The position numbers and the translations under genes are program-made. Positions 1-7,682 of a stretch of 18,998 nucleotides of DNA are shown here, piece after piece. The stretch covers positions 1 through 18,998 of the forward strand of contig VGPE01000025.1 of the NCBI GenBank assembly GCA_016875645.1, given 5' to 3'. The DNA comes from Chloroflexota bacterium (lineage in GTDB: Bacteria > Chloroflexota > Limnocylindria > Limnocylindrales > CSP1-4). Under the pieces are notes generated by a model. It did not search any database. It had not been told where the DNA came from and was given only the letters and a program-made list of their open reading frames with translations. Within the stretch, counting starts at the first letter, position 1. Every line of letters begins with the position of its first letter.

Positions 1-40
1 TTCGTCACCTGAGCCCTCCGTTTCCTCAGAACGGTACCGA

Positions 41-91
41 GTGACCGGGAGGCGGTGGCACCCAGGCGCAGGTGACCGGGAGGCGGTGGCA
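41..91. repeat. Exact 20-bp direct repeat at the window's left edge
   Basis: A 20-base unit beginning GTGACCGGGAGG occurs exactly at 41–60 and again at 72–91, a period of 31 bases. The flanking bases differ on both sides. Recognisable coding homology of the downstream binding protein begins just after the second copy. The second copy also carries the TGA (73–75) that closes the frame. This may be an assembly artefact at a contig end or a small duplication. Confidence 0.8.
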
Positions 92-798
92 TCTGGCCCA
101 CCGAGACCTTCCCGACGCCGCCCACGTCCTGGCACGACATGTGGGAGAACGCGTCGAAGTACGCCGGCAAGATCAGCGTCTATGACTCGCCGGACTACAT
201 CGCCGACGCTGCGCTGCACCTGATGGTCAAGCGCCCTGAGCTTGGGATCAAGAACCCGTATCAGCTCATCGACGCGCAGTTCGCCGAGGCAATCAAACTG
301 CTCGAGGCGCAGAAGGCGGCCGGCGCGCTCTACTGGAGCGTCTATACGGACCAGATGGCGTCATATGCCGCTGGGGACGCGGTCGTCGGGACGTCGTGGC
401 AGCTCCAGGCGAACCTCCTCCAGGCCGAGAAGAAGCCGATCGCCGCGCTGGTCCCGAACGAGGGCTCGACCGGCTGGTTTGACACCTGGATGATCCACAC
501 CAAGGCCAAGCATCCCAATTGCATGTACCTCTGGATGGACCACATGATGTCCGCCGAGGCCAACGGCCAGGCGACGGTCTACTTCGGCGAAGCGCCCACC
601 AGTTCGCAGGCGTGCGCCTACGCCGAGACGATCGCACCCGGCCACTGCGAGCTCACGCACGCGACGGACGAGGCCTTCTATTCGAAGATCTGGTACTGGT
701 CAACGCCGCAGAAGGACTGCGGCGACAAGGACTCCGCCACGACCTGCAAGGACCAGGACGCCTGGGTGGAGGGCTGGACCAAGCTTCGCGGCGCCTGA
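76..798 (+). CDS. ABC transporter substrate-binding protein, PotD-like (5'-truncated)
   Basis: This is the C-terminal part of a periplasmic or lipid-anchored binding protein of the spermidine/putrescine family (SBP_bac type), which delivers substrate to the permeases encoded next. The frame is open from 76. Its segment TPPTSWHDMWE followed by YAGKISVYDSPDYIADAAL matches the hinge region of this family. The later stretch GDAVVGTSWQLQ and a C-terminal DAWVEGWTKLR also fit. About 240 residues remain of a usual 350–400, so the signal peptide and first lobe are missing. ATG 139 is internal and not the true start. In-frame TGA codons at 10–12 and 73–75 separate the fragment from the window edge, so this is not just a gene running off the end. 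The substrate cannot be told from this; polyamine is the family default. Confidence 0.8.
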   Translation, partial: PGGGGIWPTETFPTPPTSWHDMWENASKYAGKISVYDSPDYIADAALHLMVKRPELGIKNPYQLIDAQFAEAIKLLEAQKAAGALYWSVYTDQMASYAAGDAVVGTSWQLQANLLQAEKKPIAALVPNEGSTGWFDTWMIHTKAKHPNCMYLWMDHMMSAEANGQATVYFGEAPTSSQACAYAETIAPGHCELTHATDEAFYSKIWYWSTPQKDCGDKDSATTCKDQDAWVEGWTKLRGA

Positions 799-825
799 GC
801 CGCCGGCTCGCCAACGCACCAGTCA

Positions 826-856
826 ACTGGCTCCCGGGTTGATCCCGGGAGCCAGT
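826..856 (+). terminator. Perfect 13-bp hairpin between binding-protein and permease genes
   Basis: The arms are 826–838 (ACTGGCTCCCGGG) and 844–856 (its exact reverse complement), with a 5-base loop TTGAT. No T-run follows, and the hairpin lies inside what looks like one transport operon. It is therefore more likely a partial terminator or an mRNA 3'-end stabiliser. That would give the binding protein more transcript than the permeases, as seen in other ABC operons. Confidence 0.6.
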
Positions 857-908
857 CCGCTCCCGAACGAGATGTCGATGACTGGACGCACCAAACGATG
901 ACCACGCC

Positions 909-1805
909 GTGACGCCTCGAAGCGCCGACGAGCCGGCCAACCCGAGGCGCCGTCTCGCGCGCTGGCTGTACCCGCGCCGAAGGCTCCAATTGGGGCTCCT
1001 GCTCACCGGCCCGCTGGGCTGGCTTGCGATCGCGTACCTGGGATCGCTGGTCATCCTGCTGGTGAACGCCTTCTGGGCCAAGGACTCGTTCACGGGGAAG
1101 GTGGAGCCGTTCGCCTGGACCCTGGCCACGTTCGAGTCACTGTTGCGGAACGAGGTCTACGGCACCGTCGCGGTGCGGACCGTGGGGCTCGCCGCGCTGG
1201 TCACACTGACCGATGCGCTGCTCGCCTTCCCCATCGCCTACTACATGGCCCGCGTCGCCTCGCCCCGGGTCCGGGGCGCGCTGGTGATCGCGGTCCTGGT
1301 GCCACTCTGGGCCGCCTACCTGGTCAAGGTCTACGCGTGGCGGATCATCCTGCAGGGCAACGGCGTGCTGGACTGGGTGCTCGCGCCGTTCGGGCTCGAG
1401 GGTCCGGGCCTGGCCGAAATCGCCAACTCGTGGCTCGTCCTCTCGTACCTGTGGCTGCGGTACATGATCCTGCCGATCTACGCCGGTCTGGAACGCATCC
1501 CGAACTCGTTGCTTGAGGCATCCGCGGATCTCGGTGGACGTGGCCCGACGACCTTCCGGCGGGTGGTGCTGCCCCTTGTCTTCCCCGCCCTCGTCGCGGG
1601 CTCGATCTTCACCTTCTCGTTGACCCTGGGCGACTACATCACGCCCGACCTGGTTTCGGACGCCAAGCTGATCGGCAACGTCATCTACGACAATTCGAGC
1701 CTGGGCAGCCTGCCGCTGGCGGCGGCCTACTCGTTGCTGCCGATGGCGATCATGATCGCCTACCTCCTGGTTGCCCGGCGCCTGGGCGCCTTCGAAAACC
1801 TGTGA
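909..1805 (+). CDS. ABC transporter permease, PotB-like
   Basis: A 298-aa inner-membrane permease of the binding-protein-dependent transport family (PotB/CysTW type), with about six transmembrane segments after a basic N-terminus (RRRLARWLYPRRR). The cytoplasmic EAA loop that docks the ATPase is at residues ~203–222 (EASADLGGRGPTTFRRVVLP). The start is taken as GTG 909; no strong Shine–Dalgarno sequence is visible, and an in-frame alternative is not obvious. It follows the binding-protein gene and is nine bases from the next permease, so the two permeases should form a heterodimeric pore. The cognate ATPase (PotA-like) is not in the window and would be expected upstream. Confidence 0.88.
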   Translation: MTPRSADEPANPRRRLARWLYPRRRLQLGLLLTGPLGWLAIAYLGSLVILLVNAFWAKDSFTGKVEPFAWTLATFESLLRNEVYGTVAVRTVGLAALVTLTDALLAFPIAYYMARVASPRVRGALVIAVLVPLWAAYLVKVYAWRIILQGNGVLDWVLAPFGLEGPGLAEIANSWLVLSYLWLRYMILPIYAGLERIPNSLLEASADLGGRGPTTFRRVVLPLVFPALVAGSIFTFSLTLGDYITPDLVSDAKLIGNVIYDNSSLGSLPLAAAYSLLPMAIMIAYLLVARRLGAFENL

Positions 1806-1814
1806 GCGCGCTCC

Positions 1815-2615
1815 ATGGTTGAGTCGCGGATGGTCAGGATCGCCCTTCGCGCTGCCACCGCGCTGGTCCTGGCGTTCATCTACCTGCCGATCGTGGTGCT
1901 GGCCATCTTTGCCTTCAACCCGAGCCGGCTCCAGGCATGGCCGCCGGTCGGATTCACCCTGCAGTGGTTCGCGGAGGCCGCCGCCAACCCGGAGGTGGCG
2001 CGGGCGGTCGTCAATTCGCTCCTGGTGGGCGCGTTCGCGACGGTCCTTGCACTGCTCCTGGGCACGCTCGCGGCGCTCGCCGTGCAGCGCTACTTATTCT
2101 TCGGCCAGCAGACGGTCTCGTTCGTTCTGGTACTCCCGATCGCACTGCCCGGGGTGGTGTCGGGCATCGCCCTGCAGACATCGTTTGTGACCCTGGGCGT
2201 CGACTTCGGCCTGCTCACGATCGTCGTCGGCCACGCGACGTTCTGCGTGGTGGTCGTGTACAACAACGTGATGGCGCGGCTCCGCCGGCTGCCAAGGTCG
2301 CCCGAGGAGGCGTCGTCCGACCTGGGCGCCGATGCATTCACAACGTTCCGTCGGGTGACCTTGCCCGGCATGCGAACAGCGCTGCTGTCGGGCGGGCTGC
2401 TTGCCTTCGCGCTCTCCTTCGACGAGATCATCGTCACCAACTTCACGGCCGGGCCCGGCACCCAGACCATCCCGATCTGGATTTTGGCGTCGATCCAACG
2501 CCCGGACGAGCTGCCGGTCGTCAATGTCGTGGCGCTGCTGCTGATCCTGGTCAGCGTGATTCCCGTGTGGCTCGCGATGCGCATCTCGTCGGGCGAGGCG
2601 ACCAGGCGCGTCTAG
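1815..2615 (+). CDS. ABC transporter permease, PotC-like
   Basis: A 266-aa inner-membrane permease, the second half of the spermidine/putrescine-type channel. It starts with a hydrophobic helix (residues ~9–34). The PotC-like segment VLPIALPGVVSGIAL is at ~106–120, and the EAA loop at ~164–184 (EEASSDLGADAFTTFRRVTLP). The region SFDEIIVTNFTAGPGTQTIPIWI is typical of this subfamily. Start ATG 1815 is nine bases after the preceding stop, indicating co-transcription. The stop codon TAG (2613–2615) forms part of a CTAG palindrome shared with the stop of the convergent ctaG gene, so there is no intergenic space or separate terminator at its end. Confidence 0.88.
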   Translation: MVESRMVRIALRAATALVLAFIYLPIVVLAIFAFNPSRLQAWPPVGFTLQWFAEAAANPEVARAVVNSLLVGAFATVLALLLGTLAALAVQRYLFFGQQTVSFVLVLPIALPGVVSGIALQTSFVTLGVDFGLLTIVVGHATFCVVVVYNNVMARLRRLPRSPEEASSDLGADAFTTFRRVTLPGMRTALLSGGLLAFALSFDEIIVTNFTAGPGTQTIPIWILASIQRPDELPVVNVVALLLILVSVIPVWLAMRISSGEATRRV

Positions 2616-3685
2616 GAACCCCTTGGTCCGGCGTCCCTTCCCCGTTCCGCGGCGAGCCGCTCGGCCAGCGCCACCTCGCGCCGCCTCATCTCCGCCCGCT
2701 GCGCCGCGACCCGGGCGTCCTCGCGCGGCGCGTCGCGCTCCTCCCTGCGCATCCACGCCGCGATCAGGGCGATGACCGCGAACAGGAACAGGGCGTCGCC
2801 GCCGATCCACATCAGCCCGCCCGCGAGGCGCTGATCGTCGAGCGCGGAGACCCACGGCAGGTCCAGCGTCGCGTAGTGCGGGTAGAGCGGGGTTGCTGCG
2901 CTGTAGATCGCGAGGGCAAGGAACGTGTTCTGTGGCATCTGCAGGAAGACGTACAGCATCCGGGCCGGCAGGGCCATCCGCCAGGGCGCGGGATCCGCGC
3001 CGACGACGGGCCACCAGAACAGCAGCGCGGAACCCAGGTACAGCAGGTGCTCGAACTGGTGGAGGAGCAGCTGCTCGAGCGCCTCGTCGAAGAGCGGCGA
3101 GAAGTGGCTGGCCCACATGACACCTGCGAACAGCACCCACGCCACGACCGGGAAGGCGACGACGCGGACGACGCGACTGTGCAGGCCCGGCAGCAGCCAG
3201 CGCCGGCGGAAGTCGCCGCGCGAGACGCGCAGCAGGAGGGTGATCGGGGCGCCCAGCGCGAGCAGCGGTGCGGCCACCAACGTGAGCAGGATGTGCTGGA
3301 CCATGTGGACGCTGAACAGCGTCGTGTCGTAGCGCTCCACGATCGAGGCGAGCGCGATCTCGATCACGACGATGCCCGCGACGAAGGCCGCCACCCGGCC
3401 CCTAGGCACCGGGTTCGCAGGATGCGCCGTGTTGACGTGCCGAACCGCCCACAGGTAGGCGCCGAGAACGCCGAGCAGCGGCACCTGGAGGCTCGGGTCG
3501 AAGGACCAGCTGGTCAGGAGATCGCCGAAGCCAGCCGGGGGCTCGGGGCTCGACCCGTGCGCCAGCGCCGAAGGCGCCGCAGCCAGGGGCGCAAGGAGGG
3601 CCAGCACGGCGGCGGCGAGCGACGCGGCGACCGAGCTCGCGCGCGCGAGCCGACCGAAGGCCCGCCGAGAACCGAGGATGGTCAC
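2612..3685 (-). CDS. ctaG: Cytochrome c oxidase assembly factor CtaG (Caa3_CtaG family)
   Basis: A 357-aa polytopic membrane protein of the caa3-type CtaG family, associated with copper delivery to, or assembly of, haem–copper oxidases. A signal-like N-terminus (residues 1–42, ending SALAHG) precedes about seven membrane helices. Conserved histidines in HMVQH (127, 131), SHF (194) and HQFEH (209, 213) are candidate metal ligands. The C-terminus is a charged, probably helical tail of about 45 residues. Start GTG 3685 is chosen because GGAGGA lies about 11 bases upstream and the mature family begins here; the much longer open frame further upstream is antisense to coxB. It is divergent from the oxidase operon and convergent with the permease gene, overlapping by the four bases CTAG. 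Confidence 0.88.
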   Translation of the reverse strand: MTILGSRRAFGRLARASSVAASLAAAVLALLAPLAAAPSALAHGSSPEPPAGFGDLLTSWSFDPSLQVPLLGVLGAYLWAVRHVNTAHPANPVPRGRVAAFVAGIVVIEIALASIVERYDTTLFSVHMVQHILLTLVAAPLLALGAPITLLLRVSRGDFRRRWLLPGLHSRVVRVVAFPVVAWVLFAGVMWASHFSPLFDEALEQLLLHQFEHLLYLGSALLFWWPVVGADPAPWRMALPARMLYVFLQMPQNTFLALAIYSAATPLYPHYATLDLPWVSALDDQRLAGGLMWIGGDALFLFAVIALIAAWMRREERDAPREDARVAAQRAEMRRREVALAERLAAERGRDAGPRGS

Positions 3686-3759
3686 GGGGCCAATTGTCCT
3701 CCAAGGGACGCCCGACGCCCGCGACCCACGGCGACGCCCGCGTCCAGGCAATCCGGTAA

Positions 3760-3798
3760 CGCGCGGGCGGACACCCGCGCGCGCCGGATCGGGTCCGG
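3760..3798. promoter_or_regulatory. Two inverted repeats upstream of the oxidase promoter (candidate operator)
   Basis: Inverted repeat CGCGCGGG (3760–3767) / CCCGCGCG (3774–3781) with a 6-base loop is followed by CCGGA (3784–3788) / TCCGG (3794–3798). They cover the -35 and spacer region of the proposed coxB -10 box. Short GC-rich dyads are common by chance in DNA of this composition, so the regulatory role is a guess. Confidence 0.25.
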
Positions 3799-3804
3799 TA
3801 TCAT
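3799..3804 (+). promoter_or_regulatory. Candidate -10 box (TATCAT) for the oxidase operon
   Basis: TATCAT is the best -10-like hexamer between ctaG and coxB. No good -35 is seen. It would start transcription near 3811 and give a leader of about 95 bases. The in-frame ATG at 3803 would then lie upstream of the transcript, which supports ATG 3905 as the coxB start. Confidence 0.35.
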
Positions 3805-3904
3805 GGCGCCGGTCTTGGCCGCCCGCGGCCGACTGAAAGCTGCCCCCGTGTCGTGGCCCGCCCCGTCCCGGGTGGCGCCCGCGAGCTCCAGCCGAGGACA
3901 CTCG

Positions 3905-5014
3905 ATGCCGAACGTCAGGATCAGGCTGCCGCGCACGACGCTGTCCGTGCGCGCGCTTCGCCGCCCGGTCCCGCCGGGCCAGCTTCAGCGCCGCGCCACG
4001 CCTGCGATCCTCGCCCTGCCGCTCGTCGCACTCGTCGCAGCGAGCTGCATGCCGCAGCCCGTCACGCCCCAGGGCCGCGAGATCGAGCACCTCTACAACA
4101 TCGTCTTCGCCATCGCGCTCGCGATCTTCGTCTTCGTCGAGGCATTGATCGTGTATGCGGTGCTGCGCTACCGCCGCCGCCCGAGCGACACCAGCCTGCC
4201 CGTCCAGACTCACGGCAACAACCTGCTCGAGATCGTCTGGACCGTGGTTCCGACCGTCATCGTCGTCGTGCTGTTCGTGCTCTCGTGGCAGACGCTCAAC
4301 AGCATCGAGAAGGTGTCGGCGCAGACCGACGTCCGGATCCGGGCCGTGGCCCAGCGGTACCAGTGGAGCTTCGAGTACCTCTCGCCCGACGGCCAGCAGG
4401 TCCTCTTCACCCAGCTCGCCCCGGAGATGTCCATACCGGTCGGCACGACCGTCCATCTCTCGCTCCGCAGCCCGGACGTGATCCACGCCTTCTACGTCCC
4501 CCGGTTCCTCTTCAAGCGCGACGTGGTGCCCGGCGTCGAGAACGTCTTCGAGTTCAGCGTGGACGAGGACGACGCTGGCCAGAGCTTCCGTGGCCAGTGC
4601 GCCGAGTTGTGCGGCGAATTCCATGGGGCAATGGTCTTCACCGTCAAGGCGCTGACCCAGGCGGACTACCAGGCCTGGCTCCAGGGTCAGATCGATCGGG
4701 CAAGCGCGACTCCGGCGCCGGGCGGTGGCCCCGGCCAGACGACGCTGCTGATCTCCGCGCTCAACATCGCCTTCGACAAGGCCGACCTGACAGCCCCAGC
4801 CGGCCAGCCCTTCACGATCGAGTTCCGCAATGACGACGCGGGCATCCCCCACAACGTGGAGATCAAGGACGCCGGCGGTACGTCGGTCTTCCAGGGCGAG
4901 ATCTTCAACGGCACCGACACCCGGCTCTACGCGATCCCGGCCCTGGGCGCCGGCAACTACACATTCATCTGCACCGCGCACCCGAACATGACGGGCACCC
5001 TCGCGGTCCAGTAA
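3905..5014 (+). CDS. coxB: Cytochrome c oxidase subunit II with fused C-terminal cupredoxin domain
   Basis: A 369-aa subunit II of an aa3-type terminal oxidase; it takes electrons through CuA and passes them to subunit I. A basic N-terminus and hydrophobic stretch end in a lipobox-like VAASC (Cys48). Two membrane helices follow (~64–88 and ~107–128). The CuA domain has H194, C232, E234, C236, H240 and M243, the complete ligand set. After a Pro/Gly linker (~268–278) comes an extra domain of ~90 residues with type 1 copper ligands H316, C356, H359 and M362. Many A2-type oxidases carry a cytochrome c domain in this position; here no CxxCH exists. Start ATG 3905 has GAGGA six bases upstream. ATG 3803 and GTG 3848 are in frame but lack a ribosome site. 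It is first in the oxidase operon, ten bases before coxA. Confidence 0.93.
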   Translation: MPNVRIRLPRTTLSVRALRRPVPPGQLQRRATPAILALPLVALVAASCMPQPVTPQGREIEHLYNIVFAIALAIFVFVEALIVYAVLRYRRRPSDTSLPVQTHGNNLLEIVWTVVPTVIVVVLFVLSWQTLNSIEKVSAQTDVRIRAVAQRYQWSFEYLSPDGQQVLFTQLAPEMSIPVGTTVHLSLRSPDVIHAFYVPRFLFKRDVVPGVENVFEFSVDEDDAGQSFRGQCAELCGEFHGAMVFTVKALTQADYQAWLQGQIDRASATPAPGGGPGQTTLLISALNIAFDKADLTAPAGQPFTIEFRNDDAGIPHNVEIKDAGGTSVFQGEIFNGTDTRLYAIPALGAGNYTFICTAHPNMTGTLAVQ

Positions 5015-5023
5015 GGAGCTTCG

Positions 5024-6766
5024 ATGGCGACCACCGCGCTGACGCCCGCGGCCACCACGTATCGGACCGGCCTGTATGAGTGGCTGACCACGACCGATCA
5101 CAAGAAGATCGGGATTCTCTACCTCGTCAACTCGTTCATCTTCTTCGGCCTGGGCGGGCTCCTGGCCCTCGGCGTGCGAGCGGAGCTCGCGGTGCCCGGC
5201 CTCCAGTTCGTGGACGAGCAGCTCTACAACCAGCTCTTCACGATGCATGCCTCGTTCATGCTGTTCCTGTTCGTGATCCCGATCCTGGCCGGCTTCGCGA
5301 ACTACGTGGTGCCGCTCCAGATCGGCGCCCCGGACATGGCCTTCCCCCGCATCAACGCCCTCAGCTTCTGGATGCTGCCGCTGGCCGGAATCATCATGGC
5401 GACCGGCTTCCTGACCGGCGGCGGCGCTGCCGCGGCCGGCTGGACCTCGTACTCGCCACTCTCCCAGGACGCCTACTCAGGCACCGGGATGGACCTCTGG
5501 ATCGTCGCCGTCGTCCTCATCGGTACGAGTTCGATCCTGGGCGCGATCAACTTCCTGGTCACGATCTTCAAGATGCGCGCGCCCGGCATGACGATGTTCC
5601 GGCTGCCGATCCTGGTCTGGACGGCGCTCGTGACCAGCGTGCTGGTGGTGCTGGCGACGCCGGTTCTCGCGAGTGCGCTGATCATGCTGTTCATCGACCG
5701 CAACTACGGCGGCCACTTCTTCGACCCCGCCTCGGGCGGGAACGCGGTGTTGTGGCAGAACGTGTTCTGGTTCTACTCGCACCCCGCGGTCTACATCATG
5801 ATCCTGATCGGGATGGGGATCGTCAGCGAGATCCTGCCCGTCTTCTCGCGCAAGCCGCTGTTCGGCTACAAGGCGTTCGTCTTCGCCACTGCCGGCATCG
5901 GTGCGCTCGGCTTCTCGGTCTGGGCCCACCACATGTTCACGACCGGCGCGGTGTACCTGCCCTTCTTCAGTTTCATGACGTTCCTGATCGCGATCCCGAC
6001 CGGCGTCAAGATGTTCAACTGGATCGCGACCCTGTACCGCGGCCAGCTGACGCTCTCCACGCCGCTGCTGTTCGCGCTTGGTTTCCTCTCGATGTTCCTG
6101 CTCGGCGGCATCAACGGCGCCTTCAGCGCCGTGGTGCCCGTGGACTTTGCGATCCACGACACGTACTGGGTCGTGGCCCACATCCACTACGTCCTGTTCG
6201 GGGGCTCGGTGTTCGCCGTGTTCGCGGGCGTGTACTACTGGTTCCCGAAGATGACCGGCCGGATGCTCAATGAGACGCTGGGCAAGATCCAGTTCGTCGT
6301 CATGTTCATCGGCCTCAACCTGACGTTCTTCCCGCAGCATCAGCTCGGTCTGTCGGGCATGCCGCGGCGGATCGCTGACTACAGCTCCACCGCCGGCTGG
6401 AACGATGCGAATCTCTGGTCCACGATCGGATCGCTGCTGATCGCGGTGTCGATCCTGCCGTTCTTCTGGAACGTGTTCATCTCGCTCCGGGGCGGGTCGA
6501 TTGCAGGAGACGATCCCTGGGAGGGGAACACCCTCGAGTGGGCCACGTCGTCGCCGCCGCCGCCCTACAACTTCGACCGGCTGCCCGACATCCATTCCGA
6601 GCGGCCGCTGTTCGACGCGCGCCATCGGCGCGAAGCGGTCCCGGCCCTGACGGTCGGGCCGGATGCGTCGGGCCATGCCGAGATTTCGGCCGCCCTGGGG
6701 CGGCCACATGACTCGCCCGATTCCGGGTCCCTCGCCAAGGGCATGGACCGGAGCCACGGACAATGA
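5024..6766 (+). CDS. coxA: Cytochrome c oxidase subunit I, A2-type
   Basis: A 580-aa catalytic subunit of the oxygen-reducing haem–copper oxidase with 12 expected membrane helices. Haem a ligands are H75 and H388, and the haem a3 ligand is H386 (HIH). CuB ligands are H253, H302 and H303, with Y257 in position for the His–Tyr crosslink. K-channel residues T326 and K329 are in IPTGVKMFNW. D104 (GAPDMAFPR) is at the D-channel entrance. The motif is YSHPAVY (251–257), not GHPEVY: the D-channel glutamate is absent and the Tyr–Ser pair is present, the signature of A2-type oxidases. The C-terminal ~90 residues are a polar Pro/His/Asp-rich tail. ATG 5024 has AAGGAG directly upstream. The stop overlaps the next start as ATGA. 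Confidence 0.96.
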   Translation: MATTALTPAATTYRTGLYEWLTTTDHKKIGILYLVNSFIFFGLGGLLALGVRAELAVPGLQFVDEQLYNQLFTMHASFMLFLFVIPILAGFANYVVPLQIGAPDMAFPRINALSFWMLPLAGIIMATGFLTGGGAAAAGWTSYSPLSQDAYSGTGMDLWIVAVVLIGTSSILGAINFLVTIFKMRAPGMTMFRLPILVWTALVTSVLVVLATPVLASALIMLFIDRNYGGHFFDPASGGNAVLWQNVFWFYSHPAVYIMILIGMGIVSEILPVFSRKPLFGYKAFVFATAGIGALGFSVWAHHMFTTGAVYLPFFSFMTFLIAIPTGVKMFNWIATLYRGQLTLSTPLLFALGFLSMFLLGGINGAFSAVVPVDFAIHDTYWVVAHIHYVLFGGSVFAVFAGVYYWFPKMTGRMLNETLGKIQFVVMFIGLNLTFFPQHQLGLSGMPRRIADYSSTAGWNDANLWSTIGSLLIAVSILPFFWNVFISLRGGSIAGDDPWEGNTLEWATSSPPPPYNFDRLPDIHSERPLFDARHRREAVPALTVGPDASGHAEISAALGRPHDSPDSGSLAKGMDRSHGQ

Positions 6767-7416
6767 CGACGTCCGAGCGGGCGATGACCGTGAGTCGCGG
6801 CACCGGGGCCGACCACGGCGCAGCCGCCGGCCATGGGACCGGGATCAGCAACCCGATCCTGGGGATGCTGCTCTTCATCACCTCCGAGGTGATGTTCTTC
6901 GCGGGTCTGTTCGCGGCCTACTTCAACGTCCGCGCGGCGGCACCGGCCTGGCCGCCCGCCGACCTGGCTGACAAGCTGCACATCCTGCCGCTGGTCGGGC
7001 CGGCCACGGTCCTCCTGGTCCTGAGCTCGTTCACCTGCCAGATCGGGGTGTGGGCCATTCGCAGGAACGACCGGCGGGGCCTCGTCCGGGCGATCGGCGT
7101 CACGTTCGTGCTGGGTGTCACCTTCCTGGCCATGCAGGCGATCGACTATGCGCTGCTGTACGAGGACGGACTCCGCCTCGACTCCGGCCCGTTCGGCACC
7201 ACCTACTACACGCTCACGGGCTTCCACGGCGCCCACGTGCTGGGCGGCGTGCTGATGCTGGGCGTGGTGCTCTACCGCGGCATGGCCGGCCAGTTCTCGT
7301 CCCGCCACCACGACATGGTCGAGGCAACCTCCATGTACTGGCACTTCGTGGACGTGGTGTGGATCCTGCTGTTCTCGCTGCTCTACCTGCTGCCCGGGAC
7401 CGGCGGAGGCCACTGA
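6763..7416 (+). CDS. coxC: Cytochrome c oxidase subunit III
   Basis: A 217-aa integral membrane subunit of the aa3 oxidase with about five helices, the short bacterial form lacking the first two helices of the seven-helix version. Family signatures are present: LFITSEVMFFAGLF near residue 37, TGFHGAHVLGG in the middle, and YWHFVDVVWILLF near the end. The N-terminal ~28 residues are Gly/His-rich and variable, so ATG 6763 and the in-frame ATG 6784 are both possible. ATG 6763 is preferred because it overlaps the coxA stop (ATGA), a usual coupling arrangement in this operon. Its own stop shares one base with the next start (TGATG). Confidence 0.94.
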   Translation: MTTSERAMTVSRGTGADHGAAAGHGTGISNPILGMLLFITSEVMFFAGLFAAYFNVRAAAPAWPPADLADKLHILPLVGPATVLLVLSSFTCQIGVWAIRRNDRRGLVRAIGVTFVLGVTFLAMQAIDYALLYEDGLRLDSGPFGTTYYTLTGFHGAHVLGGVLMLGVVLYRGMAGQFSSRHHDMVEATSMYWHFVDVVWILLFSLLYLLPGTGGGH

Positions 7417-7643
7417 TGAAGCCGAGACTCGCCGCGATCATGGTCGCCGTCACCTTCGTGATCGTGTCGACCGCCTATTTCGCCTTCTCGATCCTGTTCG
7501 GCGGCCACGTGGACTACGCGGGCGTCACCATGCTGCTCGCTCTCGCGGTCGCGATGTCGGTGATGTTCTACGTCCTGCTTGCAGGCTCGCCAGGCGATCA
7601 GGGCGAGCACTCCGGCCCGACGTCCGGCCCGTCGGGCCACTGA
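7416..7643 (+). CDS. Small cytochrome c oxidase subunit IV-like membrane protein
   Basis: A 75-aa protein with two membrane helices (~7–28 and ~35–56) and a short Gly/Ser/His tail. Position directly after coxC, size and two-helix topology fit the small fourth subunit of bacterial aa3 oxidases (CtaF/CyoD-like), which stabilises the complex without binding a cofactor. Sequence similarity within this class is always low, so the call rests mainly on context and topology. ATG 7416 overlaps the coxC stop by one base, indicating translational coupling. Confidence 0.65.
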   Translation: MKPRLAAIMVAVTFVIVSTAYFAFSILFGGHVDYAGVTMLLALAVAMSVMFYVLLAGSPGDQGEHSGPTSGPSGH

Positions 7644-7682
7644 GCCGCTGCCGGCCCACGTGATCAATCCCTCGCTCCTCTG

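Noticed and set aside
1937..3904. Plus-strand open frame running through potC and ctaG into coxB
   Set aside because: It is out of frame with potC and antisense to ctaG. The coxB start at 3905 has its own ribosome site and the protein family begins there.
2612..5248. An 878-codon minus-strand open frame covering ctaG and antisense to coxB
   Set aside because: Only the part from 3685 down is CtaG. Upstream of that the frame is antisense to the well-supported coxB and is Arg/Asp/Glu/Val-rich, typical of shadow frames in high-GC DNA.
5477..6763. A 428-codon minus-strand frame opposite coxA
   Set aside because: Low-complexity Arg/Glu/Asp/His composition, antisense to a gene with all catalytic ligands.
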